NCBI GenBank assembly: GCA_017517705.1
Contig: JAFWYM010000030.1
Location: 1 to 64,000, forward strand
Source: Alistipes sp.
GTDB lineage: Bacteria > Bacteroidota > Bacteroidia > Bacteroidales > Rikenellaceae
DNA: 64,000 bases
Direction: 5' to 3'
This document shows positions 8,310 to 17,800 of this stretch, one piece after another (within the stretch, counting starts at the first letter, position 1; every line of letters starts with the position of its first letter). The notes beneath the pieces were generated by a model, which was not told where the DNA came from, did no database searches, and was given only the letters and a program-made list of their open reading frames with translations. The translations under genes and the position numbers were made by a program.

Positions 8310-8600
8310 CTACTCTTTTATAATCTTGAAACCTAATTTGCTAATGAGTTTTAATGTCCCAATAGCAGTATCTCGGTCGTACTCCTTCTCGGCCTCGGGA
8401 AGTTCCTCATAAGGTATCAAACAAGGATGTTGTTTCAAAGCATCACTACGCTCTTCTCCATAAGTCCATCCTTGCTCTATGCGACTTTGCGCCCACACCT
8501 CGTGAACATTCTTCGCCATATCCTCAACAAGAGTCATTAAATCATCTGGAAGCAATATATCATTTGTGTAAATTGGCTTTGGTGTGTAATTTGTTTTCAT
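8310..8600 (-). CDS. Stand-alone RyR-domain protein
   Basis: The 96-residue protein is almost entirely one RyR domain: HEVWAQSRIEQGWTYG at about 32-48, then HPCLIPYEEL and EKEYDRDTA. The W, GWxYG and PYxxLPxxEKxYDR positions are those of the ryanodine-receptor-type domain. Prokaryotic RyR domains have been predicted (Burroughs, Aravind and colleagues) to sense nucleotide-derived signals. It lies downstream of four TIR genes and has its own promoter-like sequence at 8,626-8,656, so it could be made in excess of its operon partners. Its C-terminal domain is clearly similar to that of the 26,352-27,350 protein. Confidence 0.85.
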   Translation of the reverse strand: MKTNYTPKPIYTNDILLPDDLMTLVEDMAKNVHEVWAQSRIEQGWTYGEERSDALKQHPCLIPYEELPEAEKEYDRDTAIGTLKLISKLGFKIIKE

Positions 8601-8625
8601 TATTGTTTCTGTTTTAAGTTTATAC

Positions 8626-8656
8626 CAAATATATTAGAGAAGAATATGAGTTTCAA
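8626..8656 (-). promoter_or_regulatory. Internal promoter for the RyR gene
   Basis: On the minus strand a TTGA (8,653-8,656) and a TATATTTG -7 box (8,626-8,633) are separated by exactly 19 bases, the Bacteroidetes spacing. The RyR start codon lies 26 bases downstream. Confidence 0.5.
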
Positions 8657-8699
8657 TCTATCAGTACTAATATAGTATAAAATATCTAACACAACATCT

Positions 8700-11396
8700 T
8701 TAGTCTAAATAGTAATCATGCATTTCATCTTGTGATAATTTTAATTTACTAAATCTATTCATGACAGGTTTATACACTTCATTTATTCTAGGGAGTTTAA
8801 ATTTCCACTTGTTGACAACAATATAATTCTCATCAGGAGTCAAACAAAAGTTTTTTTCAAATAGAGACTGTTTAAAATTTGGCATATAGTCCAACATATT
8901 GAACGAATAAAGAAAAGATAAAGTCATGGCCGAATATTCAGCAATAGTATAGTCCGTTTTCAATACTAATATAGAGCAATTGTCTGGATTATAGATTATA
9001 GACTGACCTTCACATGCTATATCTATTTTTTTTATCAACTTCATACTTTTTATATTAACTAAGGCCAAGTGAGCGCTACTTAATAATACAGCACATAAGT
9101 TTTTCCCACAATTAATTACTTCAATTACACCGTGATCCATTAGCAATTCACCAATTTTCTTTCTCAACTTAATAGACCAAAGAACAATATCACCACCCTT
9201 ACTGATTGAAAGAAGTATTTTTTTATCTTTTAAAAATAATAATGAATCTGCTGCCGAATGAGTACCTAGTTTGTATTCTTTTTCATGCTTAATATCTAGC
9301 ACCTTAATATCAGATGAAGGAAAAGTTAAGATGCTTATAAGACCATCATCTAATAGTCGCATATCTTGTAGTATATTGCCATCACTCTCAGAAAATGGAA
9401 AGTCGTTTGTAGTAGCTGGTGTAGGAAAATCAAAATTATATTTATATACGACATTTTTAACATTAACATCCCACCCTATTATTAGTCCACTCCTGTATGA
9501 AAGATATAGAATTTTTTCTTTATTATCATAATCATAATTCACCAAAGACCCATTTGATATTGAAGGAATACGGTATTTACGTAACTTCTTTTTATAATCC
9601 CATATTTCGATTTCTGTGGAATACCCATTGTTTAGAATAATAGAACAAATGACTAGCGAGGAATCCCGAATAAATTCACATCGCTTGAATGAATTATGTG
9701 AATGAAGAAACAATGATTTACGTTGTAAATCTCCTTTTTTAAGAAACATAATATTTCCACCACCGAAAGAACCGGCTAACATATTAGGTGGCAATTTTAC
9801 TAAACTATCAAATTTAGGGATAGAGTAAGTGTATTTAAAAGAAGAAGTAACAATAGAATGAATATCAATTTCATGAAAAGGGAAAGCCCGATAACCATAC
9901 CAATCAACATCTAAATTTGTTAAATCTAAATCTTTATTCGAACTTAATTCTTTATCATTATTTGCACATACCAGTTCTGTAGCTTTATTTATATCATAAC
10001 TTTGAAGAAATGAATTGGTTGAATAAAAAAATAAAACGGAATCATCTTCTGAGAAGAACAAGAATGGATTTGTAATGTCAGTGGACAAATCTTCGAATTG
10101 AAAGGAAGCTATTTTATTACCTTTTATATCAAACAATGTCAATTCTGCACTCACATCTAATACGGCGATTTGACTCATTGTGTGGTTCATCACTGCTCTA
10201 ATTGGGAAAAAGAACTCTTCTGTTGAATCAAATATCTCATAATATGTTGAATCTTCGATATTATAAATCAAAACGCTAGTTTCAGCTGTTAACACTAAAT
10301 ATTTATCATCACTACTATAAGAAATACTCTTTAAAGGCAAACCCTGTTCTAACTTAAACTCCTCTTTTTTTATTATTTTCCATGTATTTATATCCCGTAT
10401 CTCAAATCCGATATCGGTAGACACTGCGAAGTACCGCCCATTGTGGCTGAAATCTATATTGGTACAATTTAATGAGGGTATGCATACACCATCCTTGACT
10501 CTAATAAAATCTATTGAGTCTTGCCATTCGGATTTAATTCCTAAATAATCACCTTCATTACTAACATATAATTCAAAATGATGATTAAAAATCGGATTTC
10601 TCCATCTATGAACTGGTGTGTAATATAAGGAAAAAGCGAAAATATCGTATATTTCTCTTAATACACCAGCAACTTCTGCTACATATGCTCTATTAAGTCT
10701 GTTTAAATTAGTAGGAAACACAAACGAACATAATCTAGCAGCCAAGTAAACGTTTCCCTCGGCTATTTTGCTCCTTGCTATTGAAGCAATGACTCGTCCT
10801 TGATAAATTTGTAAAGACCTCTTTTCTTCTTTTAGTTTTCGTTTTTGAGCATTCTCCTCTCGTCGATGTCTCTGCCATAGTATATCAAAACGAATATCGA
10901 ACATACGGGCAATCACTTTAATTGCAGCTGCATCACGCCCCATCTCGTTAATATTCGCCGCAAGAAGTTCGTTACAACCTAAGAGGTTGAGGAGAGCTTT
11001 TGGATAGCACTCAGTTGCATCATTAGAGAATGGTTTACCCTCAATAACAAAAGGAATGATATGATCTGCACGACCAAGGTCAATAAACGTTTGTGCCTCC
11101 TTACATACCCATGGACTTTTGGCACTGCGAGGTGAGCAGATTACTATAAGCCATTCAGAACCACGTAAGGCTTTATTAATTTCTTCCGACAATAAGCCTG
11201 GATTTAGGTCTGTTACATCTCGGAATGTTGGACGGATATATTTCGGTAAATCAGGTCGTCCATTCAGATTTGTTGGGAATCTATAATACTCCAACTTATG
11301 CTGTAGCCATTTGGCCCATTTCTCGTCCTCTCGCTTATAGCTTATAAACGCATAGTATTCTTTAGTTCCCCTCATCACATAATCTGTAAAATACAA
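8700..11396 (-). CDS. TIR domain fused to beta-propeller repeats
   Basis: The 898-residue protein opens with a TIR domain (about residues 14-165): YAFISYKRED, a TFRD loop, LIVICSPRS and SPWVCKEAQ, where E100 is the position of the catalytic glutamate of NAD-cleaving TIR proteins. A charged linker (about 180-200, EENAQKRKLKEEKRS) leads into a long WD40/beta-propeller-like region (about 270-870), recognisable from recurring strand units such as IDFSHNGRYFAV and WDVNVKNVVYKY. Propellers often act as ligand or partner sensors that release the effector. It is 12 bases downstream of the kinase-TIR gene. Family and active-site residue are seen; NADase activity and trigger are inferred. Confidence 0.8.
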   Translation of the reverse strand: MYFTDYVMRGTKEYYAFISYKREDEKWAKWLQHKLEYYRFPTNLNGRPDLPKYIRPTFRDVTDLNPGLLSEEINKALRGSEWLIVICSPRSAKSPWVCKEAQTFIDLGRADHIIPFVIEGKPFSNDATECYPKALLNLLGCNELLAANINEMGRDAAAIKVIARMFDIRFDILWQRHRREENAQKRKLKEEKRSLQIYQGRVIASIARSKIAEGNVYLAARLCSFVFPTNLNRLNRAYVAEVAGVLREIYDIFAFSLYYTPVHRWRNPIFNHHFELYVSNEGDYLGIKSEWQDSIDFIRVKDGVCIPSLNCTNIDFSHNGRYFAVSTDIGFEIRDINTWKIIKKEEFKLEQGLPLKSISYSSDDKYLVLTAETSVLIYNIEDSTYYEIFDSTEEFFFPIRAVMNHTMSQIAVLDVSAELTLFDIKGNKIASFQFEDLSTDITNPFLFFSEDDSVLFFYSTNSFLQSYDINKATELVCANNDKELSSNKDLDLTNLDVDWYGYRAFPFHEIDIHSIVTSSFKYTYSIPKFDSLVKLPPNMLAGSFGGGNIMFLKKGDLQRKSLFLHSHNSFKRCEFIRDSSLVICSIILNNGYSTEIEIWDYKKKLRKYRIPSISNGSLVNYDYDNKEKILYLSYRSGLIIGWDVNVKNVVYKYNFDFPTPATTNDFPFSESDGNILQDMRLLDDGLISILTFPSSDIKVLDIKHEKEYKLGTHSAADSLLFLKDKKILLSISKGGDIVLWSIKLRKKIGELLMDHGVIEVINCGKNLCAVLLSSAHLALVNIKSMKLIKKIDIACEGQSIIYNPDNCSILVLKTDYTIAEYSAMTLSFLYSFNMLDYMPNFKQSLFEKNFCLTPDENYIVVNKWKFKLPRINEVYKPVMNRFSKLKLSQDEMHDYYLD

Positions 11397-11408
11397 TATT
11401 ATTTAGAA

Positions 11409-14400
11409 TTATATCACTTCAAAATTATATACTTCTTTCATGTCACTTGGCAGGTCAGCACGAGGCTCTATGCTGATAGGACAGATTTTAATCGTGGCAT
11501 CTCTTTGACTGAGTTGGGGATATGCTCGGAGCAATGCTCGACCTTTTTCTTTTGCAACATAATCACTTGCGGCAGCATTTTTTGACCAACATAGGACAAA
11601 CAAGTCTGATGAATCAATATAATCGAAGATCTTTTCCTCATAGACATCTCCAGGAGCAAGGCTATCTCTATCATAAAAATAATCCACACCCTGCGCTTTA
11701 TATGCTAATGCCAATAGTTTTATCTGTTGAGCATCTTGATGAGCGTATGAGATGAAAATTCTATTGAAGCGATGAGATAGAATTTCTGGATTAAGGTTGC
11801 GTGGAAATTCAACTATTTGAGTTAAGAATCTCATTTCACCAATCATAGCTCCATTGACGAATAAGTTGGCTTCACAACTCAATTCCTCCACATCAATGTC
11901 TTTTGGAACAAAGTAATCAAATGAACATTTTGTAAAAGAACCTTGCCATATTATAGATTTACGTTCGGACATCAAGCGAGTTTCCCCATAAACATTGAAC
12001 TCTACATCAACCTTATCACCTTTCTTTAACTTAAGTGATAGCGGTATATAGTCTCTTCTTTCTGCGTTTTTATCAGATTCTTGAGCGAGCGATTTAACTT
12101 TTTCTGACTCCTCATACAAATGCAGATACACCTGTACCTGTAAATGAGATTTTCGTTTCACTTCTGCTGGTGCAAATATAGAAGAATAGACTTCATTATA
12201 TTTGTTTTGCTCCTTTAAAACTGCAAGTTCTTTTTCAAGATTACTTTTCTGTTGTATGAATCCTTCAATCTGTTTCTCACATATTTGTGCTTGAGCCTTC
12301 TTCTCCTCTAATTCTTTATCACATTCTAATAGCTTTTCTTTAGCTTCATCAGATGAAGTAGATGTAGAACCAGCAAGTGCCCCTGCAATTCCCACAAAAC
12401 CTCCAATTATTGAAGACAAAAATCCTCCTACTGCACTTCTAATCATACCTGAAGAATTCATTAAGAGAATTTCTATCTCATTTTTTTTCTTTTTCAATTC
12501 GTCAATCTGACTCTGAACAGATTTTAATTGTTCCTGTTGTCGAGTCAAACATGTAATAGTCTTTTCGTATTCGTTTTTTAACTTCTTTAATCTTGTATTA
12601 TCAGACAAAGAACTTAATGGAACGAAAGACTCATAGCTATAACTAGAAATGGTTACGTTATGAATTGACTCAATTACAAATGCATCCATCCAATGCTCAT
12701 CAACATTACGCGAACTGTCGCTTTCAACAATATTGGCATCATGTGATGGAATGGGAAGTGATATAGAATTTGCTAAAGACTCTATTTCATCGACTCTAAA
12801 GTCAGAGCACCAATCATTATCAGAATAATCGTTCGATTCTGCAGATTCACAATCCACAATCCATCCTCCTCTGGTTCTGGCAAATTCCTCGACATCATCA
12901 ACTGATATAATTGAATCATCAAATACAATGTCGCTAGTATCGGCAGAAGTAGGCAAAGACATTGCAGTTGTACACATTTGCTCAACTTCGTCTCCCATTG
13001 CATACTGATGGTAGGCATCGCGAGAAATATAATGCCAACGAGCCTCAAGTCTATCCTCATTTCCTGCATTTAGTTCTAAATCTAAACTATAACCTTTGCG
13101 GTGAATGATATAATCACCATCTTCACAGTAAAAGGAGAGCCTTTCCAACTCATATATAAATTCAGCAACCCTGCTTACTCTTTCTTTTGGCAATGATGCA
13201 GATACTTTATTGAAGAACTTATCAAGTTTCGTCTTAATATGCGGTGGGAGATTGATGCAACCTGTAGGTGTAGGTAAGTTATCCCCATTCATCCGTTTCT
13301 GCAATGCTTCATCTTCACAACCTTGCACCAAAAATGCAGGGCGAAGGTTATTTAAGATAAAGTACATTACCATTGATACAGAGTACACTGCAGAGGCTTC
13401 TGTAAAAATACCCGACATAAAGGTTTCTGGAGCCATAAACCACTGATTACCTACAGCCTCTTTTAGATCGAACTTATTTGTACAACTTCCAAAATCACCC
13501 AATTTGAATGTGCCATCATTTGAACGATAGATATTGCAAACATGAATGTCACGATATAGTACTCCTCGCTCTTGACACTCTTTCCAAGCCTTCGCAACAT
13601 CTGTGGCCATTTTTATTAGTCCTTTCAAAGAAAGCTCATAGTAATGACTACACAGCAAATCAACAATAGGAGTAGACTGCTCAATTGCTACTATATTTTG
13701 AGTAATATCTGTATATTGCTCATTGCATTGCAGTAGGTGTTGACAGCCTTTTATTTGCTGTATATAATGGTATTCTTCTAAGCTTGTAGTTTTGCTGTTT
13801 GGACGAAATACCTTGAGTACTGTATTTTTATCTTTTGAACATAAATAGATATCTGCAGAGCTACCGATATGAGACAAAAGGCATCCCTTTATATCTTCAC
13901 GTTGTTTCAGTTTTATTAGTGCTAATGAATTTATCAAAGCCTTTGACCAAGAATTTGAGCAGTCTGGCAAAGTCGTAATATCTTCAATGGTTCTTGTCCT
14001 TAAGATCTCATCTGTAGAAACACATAAGAAATTATAGTTAACACCATCAATCTTGAATAACTCTTGAATTCCTGATTTGATTGCGACATTATCTAATATA
14101 CTATCTCCAAAACATGCATCAAAGTGATAATATTCATTGCTAACCTTAACAAGATTCCAACAATGCCTGCCATCATCTTTGTCGTTGTGTAATCGCCCAA
14201 ATACTAAACGAGATTCTATGCCTAACAGATTAAATAAATATTGAGCAGCTTTTGCATATCCGGTACAGACAGAATTTCTACGAACAAATACGCTGTAGAT
14301 GCTTTGATTGTAAGAGGAGTTTGCGTTATAGGTGCAATAAGTTACCAACCATTTATATACATAGGCTACTTGTTCTTGCCGAGTCAAATTCTTGGCATAT

Positions 14401-14672
14401 TCAATGCAAAAGTCATTTTCAATCACATCATTAATGCTCTGCTGAATCGTTTTTACCCTCTCAGCAGAAAATGTATATTGAAAGTGTATGGTAGAACTTG
14501 CCTCGTCATAATGATACTGATGTGCGAACCAAAATATATCTGGATTATCTCGCATTATCCAGCGGATTGCATTGCGAATTTCAGATTCTGGTATTGTATT
14601 ATCAATATGCAGCACTTTTTCTAACTGTCTGATACCATTTCTTATATTATTAAACTTCATATTATAGTTCAT
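11409..14672 (-). CDS. Transglutaminase-like / protein kinase / coiled-coil / TIR protein
   Basis: This 1,087-residue protein joins at least four parts. Residues about 95-195 are a transglutaminase-like fold with a complete triad: C136 in SVCTGYA, H170 in GRHCWN and D185 in HFDACFGD. Residues about 265-530 are a Ser/Thr-type kinase domain with TVLKVF (K287), YRDIHVCN (D375, N380), LGDFG (D393) and APE (414-416), so it looks active. Residues about 710-870 are coiled coil interrupted near 745-775 by a glycine-rich hydrophobic stretch (GGFLSSIIGGFVGIAGALAG). A beta-rich linker leads to a C-terminal TIR domain (970-1,087) with E1042 at the catalytic position. MNYNM offers two starts; the first is used here. 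Likely a signal-transducing effector; substrate unknown. Confidence 0.82.
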   Translation of the reverse strand: MNYNMKFNNIRNGIRQLEKVLHIDNTIPESEIRNAIRWIMRDNPDIFWFAHQYHYDEASSTIHFQYTFSAERVKTIQQSINDVIENDFCIEYAKNLTRQEQVAYVYKWLVTYCTYNANSSYNQSIYSVFVRRNSVCTGYAKAAQYLFNLLGIESRLVFGRLHNDKDDGRHCWNLVKVSNEYYHFDACFGDSILDNVAIKSGIQELFKIDGVNYNFLCVSTDEILRTRTIEDITTLPDCSNSWSKALINSLALIKLKQREDIKGCLLSHIGSSADIYLCSKDKNTVLKVFRPNSKTTSLEEYHYIQQIKGCQHLLQCNEQYTDITQNIVAIEQSTPIVDLLCSHYYELSLKGLIKMATDVAKAWKECQERGVLYRDIHVCNIYRSNDGTFKLGDFGSCTNKFDLKEAVGNQWFMAPETFMSGIFTEASAVYSVSMVMYFILNNLRPAFLVQGCEDEALQKRMNGDNLPTPTGCINLPPHIKTKLDKFFNKVSASLPKERVSRVAEFIYELERLSFYCEDGDYIIHRKGYSLDLELNAGNEDRLEARWHYISRDAYHQYAMGDEVEQMCTTAMSLPTSADTSDIVFDDSIISVDDVEEFARTRGGWIVDCESAESNDYSDNDWCSDFRVDEIESLANSISLPIPSHDANIVESDSSRNVDEHWMDAFVIESIHNVTISSYSYESFVPLSSLSDNTRLKKLKNEYEKTITCLTRQQEQLKSVQSQIDELKKKKNEIEILLMNSSGMIRSAVGGFLSSIIGGFVGIAGALAGSTSTSSDEAKEKLLECDKELEEKKAQAQICEKQIEGFIQQKSNLEKELAVLKEQNKYNEVYSSIFAPAEVKRKSHLQVQVYLHLYEESEKVKSLAQESDKNAERRDYIPLSLKLKKGDKVDVEFNVYGETRLMSERKSIIWQGSFTKCSFDYFVPKDIDVEELSCEANLFVNGAMIGEMRFLTQIVEFPRNLNPEILSHRFNRIFISYAHQDAQQIKLLALAYKAQGVDYFYDRDSLAPGDVYEEKIFDYIDSSDLFVLCWSKNAAASDYVAKEKGRALLRAYPQLSQRDATIKICPISIEPRADLPSDMKEVYNFEVI

Positions 14673-14814
14673 ATTACTATTTTGTTAGGGAAATGCTATT
14701 CTTTATATCAATAATATACGAAAGGTATGCGCATTGCGACGTGTACAGTAGCTCATTTTAACTTATACAAATATTTTTGGGAATGGGATGGCATATTTAT
14801 ACAATCTTCAACTA

Positions 14815-17800
14815 CTAGAATTTGCTTTCATCCCATTTTCTTTTCTTTTCTATAATTTCACTAAGTGTATTAATATTAATACCCCATTCTTTAAATCTTA
14901 ATCCAATCTGTCCAGCGGGGAAATTAAATTCTATAATATCTCCTAGACCTTTAAGTAACGAACCTTCGAGGGTTACAGGTAAAAGAACAAGATGTTTTGA
15001 CTGTTTTGCAGAATCTGCAATTATGTCTCCCAATTTTTCAGATTCATCTCCAAAACACCAATTATCATATTGCAAAATTATATATGTATTATGCAGACCT
15101 TGTTTCTTGCCATATCCATTGCCTTCAATGTTGCCCAAAACACAATCGAATATTGCACCGATTTGTCTAGGATTGAATGTTGTTGTTTTATTTCCTTGTT
15201 TCTTGAATTTTGTTAGCCATTTTTTTAGAAGTTTTACAAAACGCAGTTTGGGTAACACCTGATTGTTTTCCATATCTCTCCATATTCGAAACTGTTCGCC
15301 AGTCATATCTGTAATTATGTCACAGAAACAATAGCCATAATCATTTAAATGGCGGTCATATTTCTCGTTCAAACTAACAAGACGAACCATAGAACCATCA
15401 TCAGAGTGTAGAATCTCTGTACCATAATCTCCAACACTGTCAGCTATTGGTCTATTGTCTATATCAAGGAATTTATAAAAACGTAATTTGCCATCTTCAT
15501 AGAGTTCGTGTTTGATTGCGTAACCACATGCATTATTGGTGTAATTACCATCTTTGCCAAGACTTATAATTCGCCTCCAATTGTTTTCTGTGTCAATCGC
15601 ATAACCATACACTTTATTCTCATCTTCTAAAGATTGTGTATTATTTCTGTCTTTGTCATAATAGAATATTCTATGCATTCCGTTTTTTGGATTAAAACAT
15701 TCTTCTCGATAAGCATATCCATGTATATTCGTCGTTATTTCTCCATTCTCATTCAAATAACCTACTATTTTGTTATCTTCACTAGGATATTCATAGCTTA
15801 AACCATAGCACCCTAATAGGCTTGATATAGTTATAGGATTACCCTCGATTGAATAATACATACGCTTAATTTCCTTTCCTTCTTCATTCTTATATGAATG
15901 AATTATACCATAACCTAATTGATTATTATGAGGTTGTTCGTTCTCGTCAAGACACGTGATTATAGTTAACTGTTTCTCGTCATCATATTCGTAACTTAGT
16001 CCATAATCACCATCTTTGTCTGACAATGGCAATTTATTTGAATCCAGATACAAATTCCTGATTGTTCGGCCTTTATTATCATCTTCAAAATATTCGAATA
16101 CAGAACCATTATCATTATGTATAATATGACCTTGACCATCTTCATAATGAATATAATAAGCGCACTCTCTTTTTTCAGAGTCAATAAATTCACGTATACC
16201 TATAAGTCCATGAATATTACCATCAATAGTTACATCTTTTTGAGCAACAAGACGTCCGAAATTATCATACCAAGAGATTCGACGTGCAAAACCGTCTTTA
16301 TTGTTGCATGCTTCCCCCTTTGAATCTATAAATGATACTATTTTTTTGTTTTCCTCATCATAATACTCACAAATTTCACCGCTGTAGCCCCTTTCAAGTT
16401 CTTGATATTCGTTTCTATTATTGATGTATGACTGTTCCGTAATACGATTTTTACTGTCTTTCATAGTTTTAATACGAATTCTAAGTTCTCCATTAATATT
16501 ATACAAAGATGTGATTTCCTGATTATTATCGTCATATTCCCATGTTGTATAACTATTTCCGTCTGCATCTCCTACTAAATTACCTCTGGCATCTTTAAAA
16601 TATTCATTCAACGGTCTTCCCTTATTATCAAATGTTGTTTCCACAATCATACATGGTACTAATCCCAATCCTGGATCAGCTCGATGTGGTCGATGAATTA
16701 GTATCTGTTCTTTGCGTGAATTTAAAACTAGCATTCTTTCTAAATGCCCTTGATTGATAATTTCCTTCTCTAGGTGTACATAAACCCAATTATCGTTTGC
16801 ATGAGGAACACCTTCTATGTTATAATTGATTTGGACTAAACCTGACGAATTGTTAGTTTCGATAATGAAAGCAACACCGTTGTTGTCTTCAATCATGTTC
16901 CCATCTGCATCTAAATTGATACGTTTGGTTGTTTCAACATCTAAATACTCTACTTTTACGCCGAATACACCGCTATTACTTTTCATTGGTGTACCATCAA
17001 CATCATAGTATAATTGCTTAACAACTCTCTGTTTGTCATCTTCCCATGTTCTTACGGCATAGTAGCCATCATTACACTTCTTGAATTGTTTATACTCGTT
17101 GATAAATATTTGCAAAATTGGGAGATCGTCTTCTCCATTCAAAGAGTATTCCAATCCTTCTACATCAAAATCTTCATTTTTACTTATCCCATTTTCAGAC
17201 AAATAGTATTCGCGTATAATATGCGTGCCTTCTTTGTTGTAGTCAAATCTTTTTCCTAAGCCAAATAATCCATTCTTATTGTAGTATTTAACACTTTGCA
17301 ATCTATTCTGCTCATCATAACTCCATAATTGTATAGAATCATTATTTTCAGAATCAATAATATCGTCGTTTTTGTCTAGAGAGAACAATTCTGTTATTTG
17401 TCTTTTCTCATTAATCTTTGCGACAATTTTTTTAACACCATCTTTATCCTCAATACATGAACCATGTTCATCAACATTACACATTGTAATAATATTATTG
17501 AGAAAATCAATCTGGTCAATATTTCCGTATGTACCTGAAGGGGTTTTCCACGGTTCCCCGTTTTGGTCTAGAAAGTAATCCGATGTTGGCAACCCATTGT
17601 CATCATACACCTTATAATCAGTAACATAACCATCATTGTCCGCCATTAAACCTCCATTGGCATCTATGTTACTTATCTTTATTAGTCTGAACGTATCAAT
17701 ATCATATGTCATGCGCTTACCGTATACTCCAGAAACTATTGTTGTGGGCTTTCCATTTTCATCTACAAAATAACGTTCAATTTCATTTCCATTCTTATCA

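Noticed and set aside
14673-14814. Internal promoter between the STAND and kinase-TIR genes
   Set aside because: The best candidate reads TACCTTTC, which breaks the TAnnTTTG consensus at its last base.
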